From Struthio camelus (lineage: Eukaryota > Chordata > Aves > Struthioniformes > Struthionidae): 64,000 nt of DNA. Both the position numbers and the translations under genes were made by a program. A model generated the notes under the pieces. The model saw only the letters and a program-made list of their open reading frames with translations, was not told the DNA's origin and did no database searches. Of the stretch, positions 13,166 to 26,300 are shown piece by piece (the stretch's first letter is position 1; each line of letters begins with the position of its first letter). The DNA lies in contig NC_090964.1 in assembly GCF_040807025.1 (NCBI RefSeq), positions 6,386,001-6,450,000 of the forward strand. Reading direction: 5' to 3'.

Positions 13166-15110
13166 AGAATGAGCATCCTTAAAAGCAAAGTAATTTAAAA
13201 AAAATAACAACAGATCCATCTGTTTATTCTGCCATTGACATGGGGCTCTTAGCTCCGAGCACTAACAAGACAAACACGGAAAGCTTCGCAACCAGCTGTG
13301 GGGGGAGTCTGTGCCCGCGACAGAACGAACAAATCCAGTTGTGCAGGTTTAGGATGGAGCATCCTCATTTGACCCGAGAGAAAGGGGAGTTAATTCTCCT
13401 CGAGTTAGCAAGATGGAAACAGAACAGAAAGCCTTTTGCATCCCAGGCCACCAGTTCTGCCCAGATCAGGAGTCAAAGCAGCCAGTGACCTCGATAGGCT
13501 GTAACACTACGGCTCATTGGCCTATCCAAAAAATGGAGTTCAACTACACATAAATAGAGACAAAAAGCTTTGTGATATGGATACAGCTGGCTGCCAACAG
13601 TCCGAAGAGAGGTTGAGTCTGGGTAAGTCGAGCCCACAGCATTGCTCAAAGCCATCCTATTAATGCAGGCTGCAGAGATGGAAGAACTGGCCCTGCTGTC
13701 GACTGTGCTTTGTCCTGGGGTTGAACAGGGAGCTGCCATCTCCAGAGCTTCAACTTCAGCTGCCAGCACCACACTCTCCCCCCCCCCCCCCCATTTAAAA
13801 AAAACAAACATCATCATTTAGGATTAGTCTGCCACAAGCAAATCATAAGGGAGAGTAATCACCACAGATTAAACGTGCCTCTTACAGACTAACACTCAGC
13901 ACAGGAGCAATTCTTGCCACCAGGATTATTAGCATGACATGTTTCTATGCATGCTCATAGCTGTTCCACGTGTGCCAGTGGGTTCCAGCAGACCAGCTTT
14001 CCACGAAGTCAAACCGGCCTTCTCAAGAGAGGCCTGGTACATCTGCCATGCTGGGAACACCACACTGCTGAGAAGCACGTTCAGTCTCAAGTTTTAAGGA
14101 TGGCATCACCTGGCTGCGCAGGAATAATCCAGAAATAACATCTGTGGTCACAGAGTAGCACTTCACTACGAGTTAAGAGTCATCAGCTGCACAGCTGCCC
14201 TTTCCATGATAATTTTATGACAGATTATGAAAAAGAGGCTTTCCTACATCCAGTGCCAACTGGACATTTGCTATGGTTTCATCTGAGATGATTCAACATT
14301 TCTTATGTTTGCCAGCAGCAACTGCAAGAGGTAATACCACGTTCCATGCGATGCAAGGTTAATATGCTTAAGGGAGACTGGCTTCCCAAGGTGGAAGCAA
14401 GAGCTCTCATGCAAATCCCATTTCAACGGTAAGAAAAAATGGCCATTTAACCAGTGCCTTCCATAGCCATTTTAGACAAACGGAAGGAAAAGCCATTCAA
14501 GCACTTATCCTATGCCAAAATCTGCCAGTTTTAATTGCAACAATTAAACCCAACCTCAGTTTAACCCAACGACCAGTTTGCTTGCCTCATGGCAAGCAAT
14601 ACACAGTGCCTAAAGCAACAGCTTTAAAGTCAAGTTTTCTTTAATAAAAAAAATCCGAGATATGTTGCAAGACTGAGCAGCCTAGGGAAATAAAAACAGA
14701 AAGAAGGCAGGAGCTACCATGAGCTAATCCTTCTTTCTGGCTTGCAGTGCAGCTTGTTCAAATCACTTACCAGCTCAATGCTTCCAGCCTCCTACTTATT
14801 AAAAAAGGGGATATTACTTTGTTTTCAAGAGCTTGGGATATTCAGGAGACCTGTATTCCGGTCTTCACAGATGGGAGATTTCAAAATAAATCTTTCAGAC
14901 CTACAATACAGTTTTGATCAGATCTGGTGCATGCCATTACCACAGTAGAGCAGCAACAGATGCATCTGCCAAGCTATCTTATTTTCTAATCATCTTCTAC
15001 ATTTGAATTGAAGATCCAAAGTTTAATGTAATAAGGCTCATTATGGTATTTAACCAAGGAAGAAAGAACAGATCCACAACCTGTGGTATGATATCTAAGC
15101 GTGTACTTAC

Positions 15111-15157
15111 CAATGGTTTCTTCCATTCCTCTTGCACACTAGCTTTCTGAGCAATTC
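15111..15157 (-). CDS. Predicted exon, unidentified protein (47 nt)
   Basis: The acceptor CTGTTTTTGTAG|GAATTG and donor ACCATTG|GTAAGTAC are both strong. In the frame set by the 23.3-kb exon it reads ELLRKLVCKRNGRNH plus two bases, and continues in frame to the 3.2-kb exon. The third frame (IAQKASVQEEWKKPL) is also open, so frame choice rests on the phase match with its neighbours. Confidence 0.5.
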
Positions 15158-18100
15158 CTACAAAAACAGGGAACAAGATTAACACACACAATTTCAAGTG
15201 TGACTAATGCCAAGATTTAGTTTCATTTCCCTTTCAGTTCTGGTCAGCCTATGTATAACTAGCGTGCAGGGAACCCCAAGGAGAAAACCTGTCCTAGTAA
15301 ACTAGAAGCTAGAGAGTGTGACATCCTCACCCTTCTGGTGAAGCACAGTAGGAATTTCCATTGAGGAACAGCCCAGGAAGGATGCAGGTTGCCAAATGCA
15401 ATGAGTTTGTTGCCATTTCACACCAGCAGAGACTACAAAAAGCACACGTACCATCTTTCTTTCACTCCCTGAATAGTCTGAAGATTTTAGTTGCCTCTAA
15501 ACATGTACCTGCTCTGTATTGGAAAGAAAGGTTTAACAAAGTTAAGGTTTAATTAATGCAACGCATCAAACACTTCTTGTTCCCAGGGAAAAATCCCACA
15601 TCTGTCTCTTCGAGCAGGCATGTGTCTGCTGTAAAACGGAACAAACACACACACTTACTTAGCAAAGACAGAATAGCACATGCACAGGAAGTAATTTAGA
15701 AGTTACATAAAATCAAGGCAGTTTTGAATGTGATGGGGAAAGAGGACAAAAAGGAGGAATTAAGATTTTAATAACAAAACCCAGCTTTTCTCTGGAGAAA
15801 GTTCTGAAACGAGATACTCAGGAACTCAGTTTGGGGAAATCAAGAGACATCTTCATTCCCATACATTTATGTAGCACAATAAAAACATGCTCAGCCTTTT
15901 AGAAAAAAAGAGCGCTTCGGTCCTGGAGAGCTTGCAGCTCAAATTAAGACAACCACAACACAAGATGTCAAGTGGCACAGCATGGGGTGCTTGGGAAGGA
16001 GCTACAAAGTCAGCTTATTTCCACAGACCTGCAGTCAAAGCTAGCTTTTATCCACAGCTCATTCCAGCCTAACCCTTCCCTGCCTCACCTAGAATATCTC
16101 ATCACCTTCGCTCCCAGCAGCTAAGCCGCGCTAACGCAATTTGTTCGCTGTAACACACATCATCTCCCTCTTATGGGATTTTCTGACTCCGGAGCCCATG
16201 TCCAGCTTGCACGAGAGTATTGGTATCGCGGGGCTGCTGTACTGTCAGGGGAGATAACCCTACCGCTACTTCGCTGAAAGCGCGTCTGAACAAGCTATCG
16301 CCAGCAGGGCTTTTCAGCTCTGCTTTGCTGAGCCGCGTGGGTGGAACACGCCTTTTGATCAGGCAACCGCGCTCGAGGCTACTTCTCTGTTGCAGTCAGG
16401 ACACTATTGCAGCAATATTCTTAGATGGGGGAAAAACAACTCTTGACAACAAAGACATGAAGCTTTCGGGGCACTAATGGCAACCACAGCTTTTTAAACA
16501 GTTTAGCAAAGAGATGCTATATCTGTGCACAGACTTCTGGGCAGCAAGCTGGTTGCCCAAGTGCATCAGATGGTCTTCATTTCAGAGGCAAATTTTCCTG
16601 AAGCTACTTGGGAAACATAACCAAGAATCCCTTCCAGCTGAATCCATTAACACTTATACAACTAACTTGTATACACGTTAGGGACACGTGATTTGGTATA
16701 TCCGTGCGATACGCCTCTTCTACAGACCGCACCAACGAGGACGCTATTTGCGAAAACTCGAATGACTGCTACCCACTAGAAGCAGGAGAGCGCCATAATG
16801 GTTTTACCGGGTTCAGCATCGACTCGGCGACTTCACACAAATCCAAACCCTCAGTTTGCAGCAACTCCGCTGCACAGGGCATTTGCAGGTCAAGTCTCCC
16901 TGCCCGCTCTTTCAGTTAGCCCTTTCTGAGAAGGCAAAGCAGAAGAGAAACCAAAATAGACATCTCAAAATCTAACCTCAGCATAGACAATAGCAACTCT
17001 CCTACTCCCCCAAACCCACCGGGGAGCTCAGTTCAATTCGCCTTTCAAGGGCATTCCTGCGCAGGCTGTGTTAAGCTTGGCATATTGCAAGGGGCGTACG
17101 TGTGATTGGAATACTAATCCTGCCCGCCCGCGCCCCACCAGACACTCGCCGTACGTACGCCAAGGACATCTGTCACAGCCTGACAACACCGCTGGTAGCC
17201 TGGACAAGGAAGGAGCCTTCTGAGCACAACACTAAATCCACTAAGTCCGATTATTAATAGAACGAGCATAAAAGGCACATCAGAGAAGCAATGCGCTCTG
17301 AGGTTTGAGCAAGAGTAAGCAAAGTCAGGATTCCTGGCATTTCCACGAGGAGGCCAACCCAGGACCGTACATCTACGTGTGTACTAAGAAACAGGCATTC
17401 ACTTGCTGAAGAAAAGGATTAACCAGGGCATTACCTACTGCTGAGATTAACCAGGACTGGCTAATCTGGGAGCTGCATTCTGCAACAGTTTGAGATAACC
17501 TGCCCCGTAGAACAAACGGTCTTTTATCCCATCAAGCGCTTCCCTCCTCCCTGAAGCCAGCAGCTACGCGAGCCTGGGTAAAACTTGGATTTTCCATTTC
17601 CTTTAGCACGACACATGCTAGAGCCCCCCTGGATATTCCTGCCCTCCAAGCGTTTGGGTATTCTCAAATCTTACTCTCGGCCTGCGACAGCCGCGTGAAA
17701 TTCCTCTGCCGCGGGAGAGCTGCGTGTTCCCGACGAAGCACGGCTCCTGCGGCGCTTCGGAGCTCGCCACTTGGCCGTGCTGCTGTCCGCCCCTCGCCGT
17801 GAGCAGAAGCGCTGCCTTTACCTGGCTTGTTAGTTTGAACACTTCGCTCACTTTTTTCTTCCAGCTCACTGTACCAATTTAAGAATATATTCTTGCTCCT
17901 CTGACCCGTTTCTGAACCCTCACCAGCAAGGGGATGGCTTTTCCCCAGCTAGGCAGCTAATTCACACACAATAGAAAATAACTGGTTCACTGCGGCGCTG
18001 TAGCATTTTCCACACTATTCTCTATCCCTTTCATTTCGTCTCTCCTAGCTCTGCCCATTTGCTCAGTTTGGCCGCATCCTTCCCGGGGTGCAGTCCCACG

Positions 18101-21100
18101 GCAGCTTAAACTGACCAAAGTCCAGGCTCTGGGTCTCCTCCCATACTTGTCCCCACCTTCCTCCGGGCACCAGCGCTCACCCAGCCGCACGGTGAGCGGC
18201 GAGAAAGCTGACCCAGATGAAAACTAACCACTTTCGGAGGAATATACACTGTGGACTGGCAAGGACGGGGCTTGGGCAGCCCCAGCGCCAAGCACTAACT
18301 CACCATGAAGCTACGCACCGAGCTGCCACTGGTTTTTTCCCCCAACCTCAGGCAAGCCACGTATTTCAACTGCGAGTTTTCCCGATTGCCAGCTGACCAG
18401 CTTGCTCGAGTCCTCATTCGCAGCATCCCTCACCCAGAGCCCTTTAGCATGACACTAAGAGCTGCCGATTTAGGACTGTATCGTCTTCTACGGTAACGCT
18501 AAATAGCTTCTTCCAAAAGACTAAGGGATGTTTAAGTCCAGCTAAAACAGAGCTGGTCAATTTTTTTCAACTGAGCTACAAAATGGACAACCCTTCCAGA
18601 CAGGAGTGGCACCTTACTTCCACGCAGCACCTCGCAGCAGGCTTGCCTTGGGCACGAAACTTTCTTTTCCAGGCTGGCGAGGCTCTAAATTACCATCCAG
18701 AGACAGAGGAGGCAGCGCCTGGGCAGCTACTGCAGGGCTCTTACTGCAGTGAGACAAAACCTGAGGCTGTCTTGGAAAAAAGTACACAGAGGAGAGCAAG
18801 GATGTTCTTCTAACACACTTAAAAGCATATCCATTAACTGCAAAGAAAGGGAAAAGGAAGTGTTAAACATCTAGTAGTTTGAGGAACAAGTTATTACGTT
18901 AACACAGACTGTTACATAGCAGTCATGTGGCATAAGGCAGGCAGCACCCAAATGCTAAAAACGTCCATGAAATGAAACCAAAAGCAGCTGACAACCTCCC
19001 AGAAGATATTTTATTTTGACCTAATATGATGCTAATAACAGTGTCCATCAATAAATAATATTAAGTTCATTATGCTAGTTCACTCCTTGGCTTTACACCA
19101 CTGTTTTTGAAGTTATTGGGACTGTAGGAACACGCAGGAGTCCTGCTCCAGAGTAGGTCCCTGCTGGATCAGACCACTGACAAGTGTAGTCAGAGACTAC
19201 CCCTGCCTGCAAGAGATTCAAACAAGAGAAAAGTGGAGGACAGGAATACAGCTAGCTGGGAAACCAAGGCTAAGCAACAAGCAGGCTGCTCGCCATGCCA
19301 CAGGCAATCTGGGGAGGTTGAGACTTGAGCCCCGCTTGCCAGATTTCACTCAAGCACTTTAACCGAAGCCATCAGAATAACTTGCCTCACTGCATCAAGC
19401 CCAGCTGCACGCATTTCTGAAAGGCTGGGCTCAAAGGAAGCACCAACTGCACCACCAGCTCTGCATGTCCAGCCCTTTTCATAAAAGCAGGGAAGAATCA
19501 ACATTTTATTCTCAGGCCAATCAATTACTCACTCCAGGAAAACAGATGAGCGGATTTTTGCAAAGCTGAGATAACTCCGCCTAATGCTATGGGTATGCTG
19601 TCCATGAAACACCATGAAGTCCTTAGGGGAAAGGCTGAAATAACTCAATTTATCTGCCAGCCATAAGATTAAGAGCATGGTAAACAATATTAAAATTCTG
19701 TTCTACAGCGCAGAATAACTGAGCAGCACAGAACAGTTCTCCCAAAGGGCAGTTTATAGCACGGGTGCACAGATGAGAGTTTAAACATCACAAGGGAAAT
19801 TCTTCTGGTAGGCAGTTTCTGCATGCGGGCAAAAAACAGATTAACTAGGCCAAGTCCACTACTATAAATTATAAGTCAAGGTTTGAAAGTAGAGTTAATC
19901 TCTTATTGGACCAAGCAGTACAGATACGCTTTCAGGCACACAAGCCCTTCCCTCAGATCAGTAAAAGCCAAAAAGCTTGTCTTCCTGACAGTCTAATAAC
20001 AAATTAGCTCTATGTACAAGCCTCGTTTTTGCTTATGTCCTTCAATTATCATGGTTTCAAGATCATTTGTTACAAACGGACATGCTGGTTTCAAAATTCT
20101 CCAAGCAGCCTCTACTGACCCAGTTTGCTCTGTACTAATCACGCACAGAGCAATGGAGAGGTCAACTCCTCCGCATCCTGGAGGTAAATCATAATATTCA
20201 CTTTATTGAAAGTGACACAGATTAAACCACGTTCTTCTCAAAGCCTAATTTGGCAACCCGACAGCGACAAAAGGATCCCCCAACACTTCAGACTGAAACG
20301 CAGCTTGGCTTGCTTCACCTGTTGAGCAGCAGTCACCACTGAGGAGGAATACAGCAGCTGTGCGGCACAAGGAGACCATCTCATGGAAGAAGCAACAAGC
20401 ACATCCCATGGAAACAGTGAGAAAATTCAGAGGTGTAACAACTATAAATGCAATTTAAATAGAATAACTAGATTGAGAAATCTAAACACCGTAGGTATTA
20501 CTCTAAACGAAACTGGTGGTTTTTCATCACAGATTTAACACTCGATAGCTGCCCTCCCATGCAAAGGGCAAACACCATTTTTCAGCAGCGTGGTAGCTGC
20601 CTGTGGGTGGCATAGTAATATAACATTACCTAAGTGGATCCTGAAAGGGAAGGCGGCTGCACGATGCGTTAGGCCAGTGGCTTTCCTTCATTGCTTGCAC
20701 AAGGTAAACTTTAGAGATGCTCATCACCGCACTGCGCAGCATATCCCAGTGGGACTCCGGACCCGCTTCCGCTTGCAGCTCTGGTACTGAACAGCACAGT
20801 CAGCTGGGACCAGGCCCTTTGTCAATCTGTGCCTCAGTTTCCCCTCCCTGTCTAAGGGGGGATTAACTTGTTTTCATTCTATTCTGAAGTGCTTTACAAA
20901 AGATGTAATCCTTCCTCTGCTAGAAACTGATACCTTACCTAGGGCTGCCCCAGTAGCACCTGGATGGCTTGCTCAGCTAACAAGCCAAGCATACAGTGAA
21001 CTTTTTTCATAGCTCTGCTCGAAACAGATCATACCAACTCTCAAAATCCACCTACAGCCTCCCAGGTGTTTTGGTTCACCGAATGAGCCATATTTACCAA

Positions 21101-23249
21101 ACCTTCATCAGAAAGCCAACAGCCTATCAGGAAAGCAGGGTACAGACATGAACAAAGGGTTACTTCTAAGACAGCTAAATAGAAATAGCATTTGTCATGG
21201 GGAGCTATCAATACAGTAAACACTTAGAATTTGCCTCCAGATCTTTTGGCAGCTGATCAACTACTCTGGAGGCGTGGATGCACGCAGGAAAAAACCTGCG
21301 GGAGGAAAATAGCAAACCAGCTTCCCTGCTCGCTGTCCTTGAAGCAGCTGAAGGGCTTGCCTCTACCAAAATTATCTTCCTGATAAAGACAGCGTAAAAT
21401 TAAAGCAGAATGGCTGATTTGTGCAGAGGGCAGATGTTCCTAAATAAGCACCTTCATTCTGCAAGCTTATGCAGGAATAAGAGCATCCGAAGGGACGTGG
21501 CAAGGCATGGCTGTTCCTTGATGAACCCCTCAAAAACACAAGCCCTGCCTCTCCGAGAACAAGAGACTGTTTAGACTCTGAACTCCTGACCGACACCCCT
21601 AACTGTAAAACTTTAGATTTACCTCTACTGTTGAATAGATAGGGAAGTTTTTCCCAAGAAGGCTTGACATATATTCACCACCTGCAGGTTACTACATGTC
21701 TGTATGCAGCTGGTATTCACTGCCCCATCCCCTCAACACTCTTGTTTTATCAGCTATGTGTCCGCCCAACAATTAGCGATACAGGTTTTGGCATGGAAAA
21801 GTGTCATAAAAGACAAGGTTCTAGCTTCCTCCACAAGAAGGCTTACCACCTAACACTTGAACCACAACACTCGAACAAAACAAAACTCCCTCTAATTTAT
21901 TGCAAAGAATTTTGCAAAGCAGTTCTTGTGGTGGAGGAAGAACAACATTAAATCATAACACGGAACAAACAAGAACAGCCCAACTGCAGAGATCAGGGAT
22001 AAGAACAAAAAGCAACCCAACACTGACACTTAAAAAAAGCCAGGGGACCAAGCTTCATTTAATTAAAAATAGGGTATTTAATAAAGACGTTATGGTCATC
22101 CACAAAACCAAAACACACTAGTTAACCTATCAACACATAAGAATTACCAAAATGTGAGTTTTAATAAACTAAAAAAAGTAACCGACATTTTGCTACTACC
22201 CTGAAAAATCTGGGCATGCCAAAAGAAGAGAAGGAAGAGAACAGTGGTGTATTTATAGAGTCGTTTCCACAGAGGAACACAGTTATCCTACTACCCAGCT
22301 CATTCCTGCACAGTGGAAACTTAAGGAAAGGAACCAGCTCCACCAGGCTGCCAGCGGCTGCTTCACTGTACTGCAAGCAAATATCAATGAGTAAATATTT
22401 CAAGCGTAGCTCATTTGCCCCAAATCTAGGCTGGGCTTTCTATTTCTCCTCTTTCCAAAGAGCGCGAATGCACAAATCAAACTCCCAAGTCAGAAGTCCC
22501 AGATTGGGAGTTATATCACTGCTGCTTGAGAGCCAAGCGGAGCAGCGCTGCATCGAGCTACCATGGCACAGGGGCCCCCCCTCAACAGCTACAAAAATAC
22601 CAGCTGAGCCTCTGGACACCTAGACCGCAGCTCGATCTCTGCCCTAGAGCAAGGTCTGTGTAAATTAATTGGGGCAGTAATAGGAAACACAGGAAATGCC
22701 TACAGTCCAACTCACCTTTCAGAGGGGTGTACTAGCAGAAAGGGAAAGCATTCAGGAACGTGGTCCCCATCCCTCAGACCTGTGAACATGCAGAAGAACA
22801 GAAAGCCTTGAGATACCTTTTTTTCTAAAGGCTACAAACCAGCAGGAGCCATAACATGCAACTTATTAAGCGTTTAGCATTCCCCTTCAAGCGCAGAAGG
22901 CAGGCTTGCCTGACTGCTTTACACCACCCGAAATGCCGGCCACCAGCAAAAGGATTCATTTTAACCCAGCTCTTTCCCTGATGCAGCGGCTGGCGTGGTT
23001 TCGAAAACACTAATGGCAGCTTTTTTGAAGGGAGGAAACGGGGCAAATACGCGGCTGGAGAGGGTCTCCCTTTCAAAAGCAGCCAAAGGGCAGCTTGCAG
23101 CTCCTGTGAAAGCCCAGCCTCCTCTTCCCGCAGCACCACGCGCGTTTAAATTCTGGAATTGGCACATTTCCACGGTGCCTTTCTGCACAAGAGATTTCCG
23201 CACAATAGGGCTTGTCAGAAATTAAAATTCCTTTGTGAGCAGTACATAC
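15158..23249 (-). other. Intron-like sequence between predicted exons
   Basis: No recognisable gene. A mild CpG-enriched patch is at 17.6-17.83 kb and a MIR-like fragment at about 20.82-20.91 kb. Many short ORFs are present on both strands without similarity. Confidence 0.45.
20815..20910. repeat. MIR-like SINE fragment
   Basis: CTGTGCCTCAGTTTCCCC followed about 50 bp later by GAAGTGCTTTACAAAAGATG is the characteristic order of the MIR/CORE-SINE family in amniotes (antisense orientation). Divergent and short. Confidence 0.4.
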
Positions 23250-23303
23250 CTGCTCATACAACAGTTTGTTCTTGTACCATACCTCACGGGGAACTTCAAT
23301 TTT
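23250..23303 (-). CDS. Predicted exon, unidentified protein (54 nt)
   Basis: The acceptor is CTTTTTTTAAAG|AAAATT and the donor GAGCAG|GTATGT. It encodes exactly 18 codons, KIEVPREVWYKNKLLYEQ, phase 0 at both ends. The composition (charged and aromatic residues, no low complexity) is protein-like. It continues in frame into the 15.1-kb exon. No family recognised. Confidence 0.5.
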
Positions 23304-26300
23304 CTTTAAAAAAAGCACTAACCAACTTTCTCCTTGGAGAACTTGGGACGCAATTTGAAATTGCAGGAGTCCGGGCTCCTGGGTGAGCAACCTGCAGCAG
23401 TCTGAAAGCACGGGGCAGCTTGCCTGAAACACAGATCCGCACCACAGTGCGAAGCAAAGCAAGCGGATGCCACGATGGAGCTAAACGCACCCACCAACTT
23501 GCACTCTATTCTGCATATGAAACTACATTTCCCCCCCCCCCCCCAGTTTTAATAGTTCCACTCTGCTTTGTTAATTTGTATAGAGACCAAGAAGTATCAC
23601 ACACCTCTGCCACAAAAGCCAAAGTGGAGATAATAGTCACGTTCATTAGGTCTCAGTTACGGCTGCAAACAGTACTGATTCAGAGGAAAGGCTCTGCTGT
23701 TTCAGGTAAAGCCTACACTTTCTGAGGCGGAGAGGACTGCTTTTACAGCTCGTCAGGAACCCCAAAAGCCGCACGCAGTCAAAGTTCATTTTCAGCTGGC
23801 AAACGCTACTGAAACACTCAGTCCTCTGCTTCTTGCCATCTGCCGTGAAACCCAAGAGTGGGCTTGTTTGGTTGCATCAGCAACAAGAACCTCCAGTTAC
23901 ATGACCGCCCTTGGTCTACCGTTACCAGCTTGCAGTTGAGGGCTGTGGGCTGCACATATCGTCTGGGCTATATAAAATCTGCTTCTGCATTACATTATAA
24001 CATGCACCCAAAAGGCACATAATAAAAGGGTTACTTATTTACCTCTGGCTTCTGGGGTAAAATACAAACCACCTTTGCCTTAGTTTTGTGGTTTCCGTTT
24101 TCGTCAAAACTTTCAATGAAAACAAAGTAGCTGCGTGCACATTCTAATGCTGCGGTAAAGCCCCTGTAATTATGACTGGAGAGACGATTTCATTCGCAAC
24201 CACCGTTTCCTCGCCGACATGGGGCCGTTCTCGCTCTCAGCCATCGCAAGGCTAGCTTGAAGTGTTTCTCCGAGTCTTTATAAAAGTGACATGGACTAGT
24301 TTAGGCAAATTCATTTCAAAGCTTTCACTGAGGCTTGCTGCTGCAGTCTCCTAACAACACTTACCCCAGGTAGCAAGGCTGTCAGCCCTGCGTGACACGG
24401 AAGGAGAGGAGACGGCAAACAGCCCCCTTAAACCATGTGTTGCCAACCTTTGCGAGGACTAATATAGTTGATTCCAAGCATCAACCCTGCTCACTTACAA
24501 GACTTCAGATTTTTCATCTGTCTAGACGATGCTCTTGGTGAACATCCTCATGCTCACCAAGTCTTGGTAACTGCCATAAAGAAACTGTGATTTGGTTTGC
24601 GGAAGCAGCAACCTAAATCCGACTGGCTACCTATCTTCTTCCAAGAAGGCACAGATGCTTTCCGAGAACTGTCTGCACAGGTGCAGGCAGCACAGGAGAC
24701 ATGCGGGAAGCTGAAGTTTGACACTCCACAATAATTATTGGTCTCCTGTATCTCATCAGGGAAGAAAAAGCACCGAGATCCCCAAAAGAAAGTAACTCGA
24801 CACTAAGAAACATTTCCCATTGCCAAGCAGCTCACCTGCACTCTGAAAAAGCCAGCAGCGGCCGAGCCAGTAGTGGGACCCGCTGCTGGGCGTTTGCTAA
24901 AGCTGAATTTGCAATCAGACCATCTGGGCCCTTCCCAAGGTACCTTGCAGCTCGCACCTTCATTCCATTGCTGCATGCCCGACTGCTTCCCGGGCTAAAC
25001 AAACAGCAGGGTACACACAACCCGATTAAACCCCACGCTTTAATTGGTGCGCATTCAAGTACATAAAATAGGCACCCTTAATCAAATTCCATATTGAAAG
25101 ACACCACAGTGTTCTCACCTCTTTAAAAAGAGAAAAAAGGTAAAATACAGGGGACCCGTGCTATGCAATCAATTTAAATTATCAATCTAAAGTACTGTCA
25201 ACATTCCTTAAGCAGACATAGCCCAGCTATTTAGGATTAAACCCCTACCTCCTGAATGGATGCGCTGGGTTCACATAATTATGTCTAAAGGAAGCTTATT
25301 TTCTCCATGCTCTACCTCAGTGCTTGGAAGCTGCTCTCAGTGTAGACAGCTATGCAGAAAACTACGCACTAAAGAGCGCACTGGGGTCTAAATGTCATCT
25401 TTTGGTCCAGCGCTTCGCCAAACAGTAAGGAGTTCGGGTAGAGTTTGTAGTTCAGCTATAGCCTTATCTTTCCTTCCCAGTCTTATTGCAATACTTTCTA
25501 ATTACTTCTGACTTTAAGGTATCAAGTTTCCTTAAAGAAGCCCTCCCCCCTCAATTTATTTTTCTTTCATCTTACCACTCCAGCTTTTATAAAAAGGTGT
25601 CCCAGTCATAACTCAGAAAGCAGACATGGAAAAATAAGCTCATAAAGTTTCTGAATGAGAACATTTCCTTTAAAAAAAATTCATTTGTGGTTCTCATTGC
25701 TGTGCACTAAATTTATGAAGCAGTAACACTGTTTACATGAGGATTGTGCTTGCTACAGCAATGCCAGACATAGCATACCCTAACTTGAATCTAATCTCAG
25801 GGAAAAGACGTGCCCAACGCTGCTCTTCGAGCAGTTTGAGGAAGGGATCAATACCACTGCTAATGAGAGCAAGGTCACTCTTCTTTCAGCTGTCTGTGGG
25901 AACGTATCAGTCCAAAACCTTCAACACATTGTAGATGATAATCATGAAGCTGCTGCACAGAAGGCTGCAATCTCCTGAAACTCCACCATGTACAGGGATT
26001 TTTCTCTCAAGCCTGCTCCCGTTGCCCCCACACTAACTCAGGCTCCCAGTTTAGAGATGAGAATTTATAGCCAATGCATTCAGCTGCATTAAACCACAAA
26101 AGGACCTTCCACCATTGGGCTAGCAAAACACCCAACTGAACAAGCAAATCTTGCAGCGTGCCCTGCAGGCAGGCAAGCTGATCTGGTCCAAGAGAACAAG
26201 CCCAGATCTGGTCCACCTGATGAAAACTGCTCTTCTATCGATTGTGCAAAATCAAATGAGAGCAATTAATTCCAGTAGCGACCCAGCAGATCAGTCTCAA

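Larger units (their letters stand above)
3221..15110 (-). other. Intron-like sequence between predicted exons
   Basis: AT-balanced sequence with scattered short ORFs of no recognisable similarity. It contains a possible hAT-type MITE (3870-4040), an A/T-rich stretch (4540-4575), the CpG island at 6.78-7.27 kb and a run of 15 C (13778-13792). A weak 27-nt exon-like segment near 10.4 kb (donor CTCCAG|GTAGGC) was not accepted. No tRNA or other RNA gene was seen. Confidence 0.5.
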
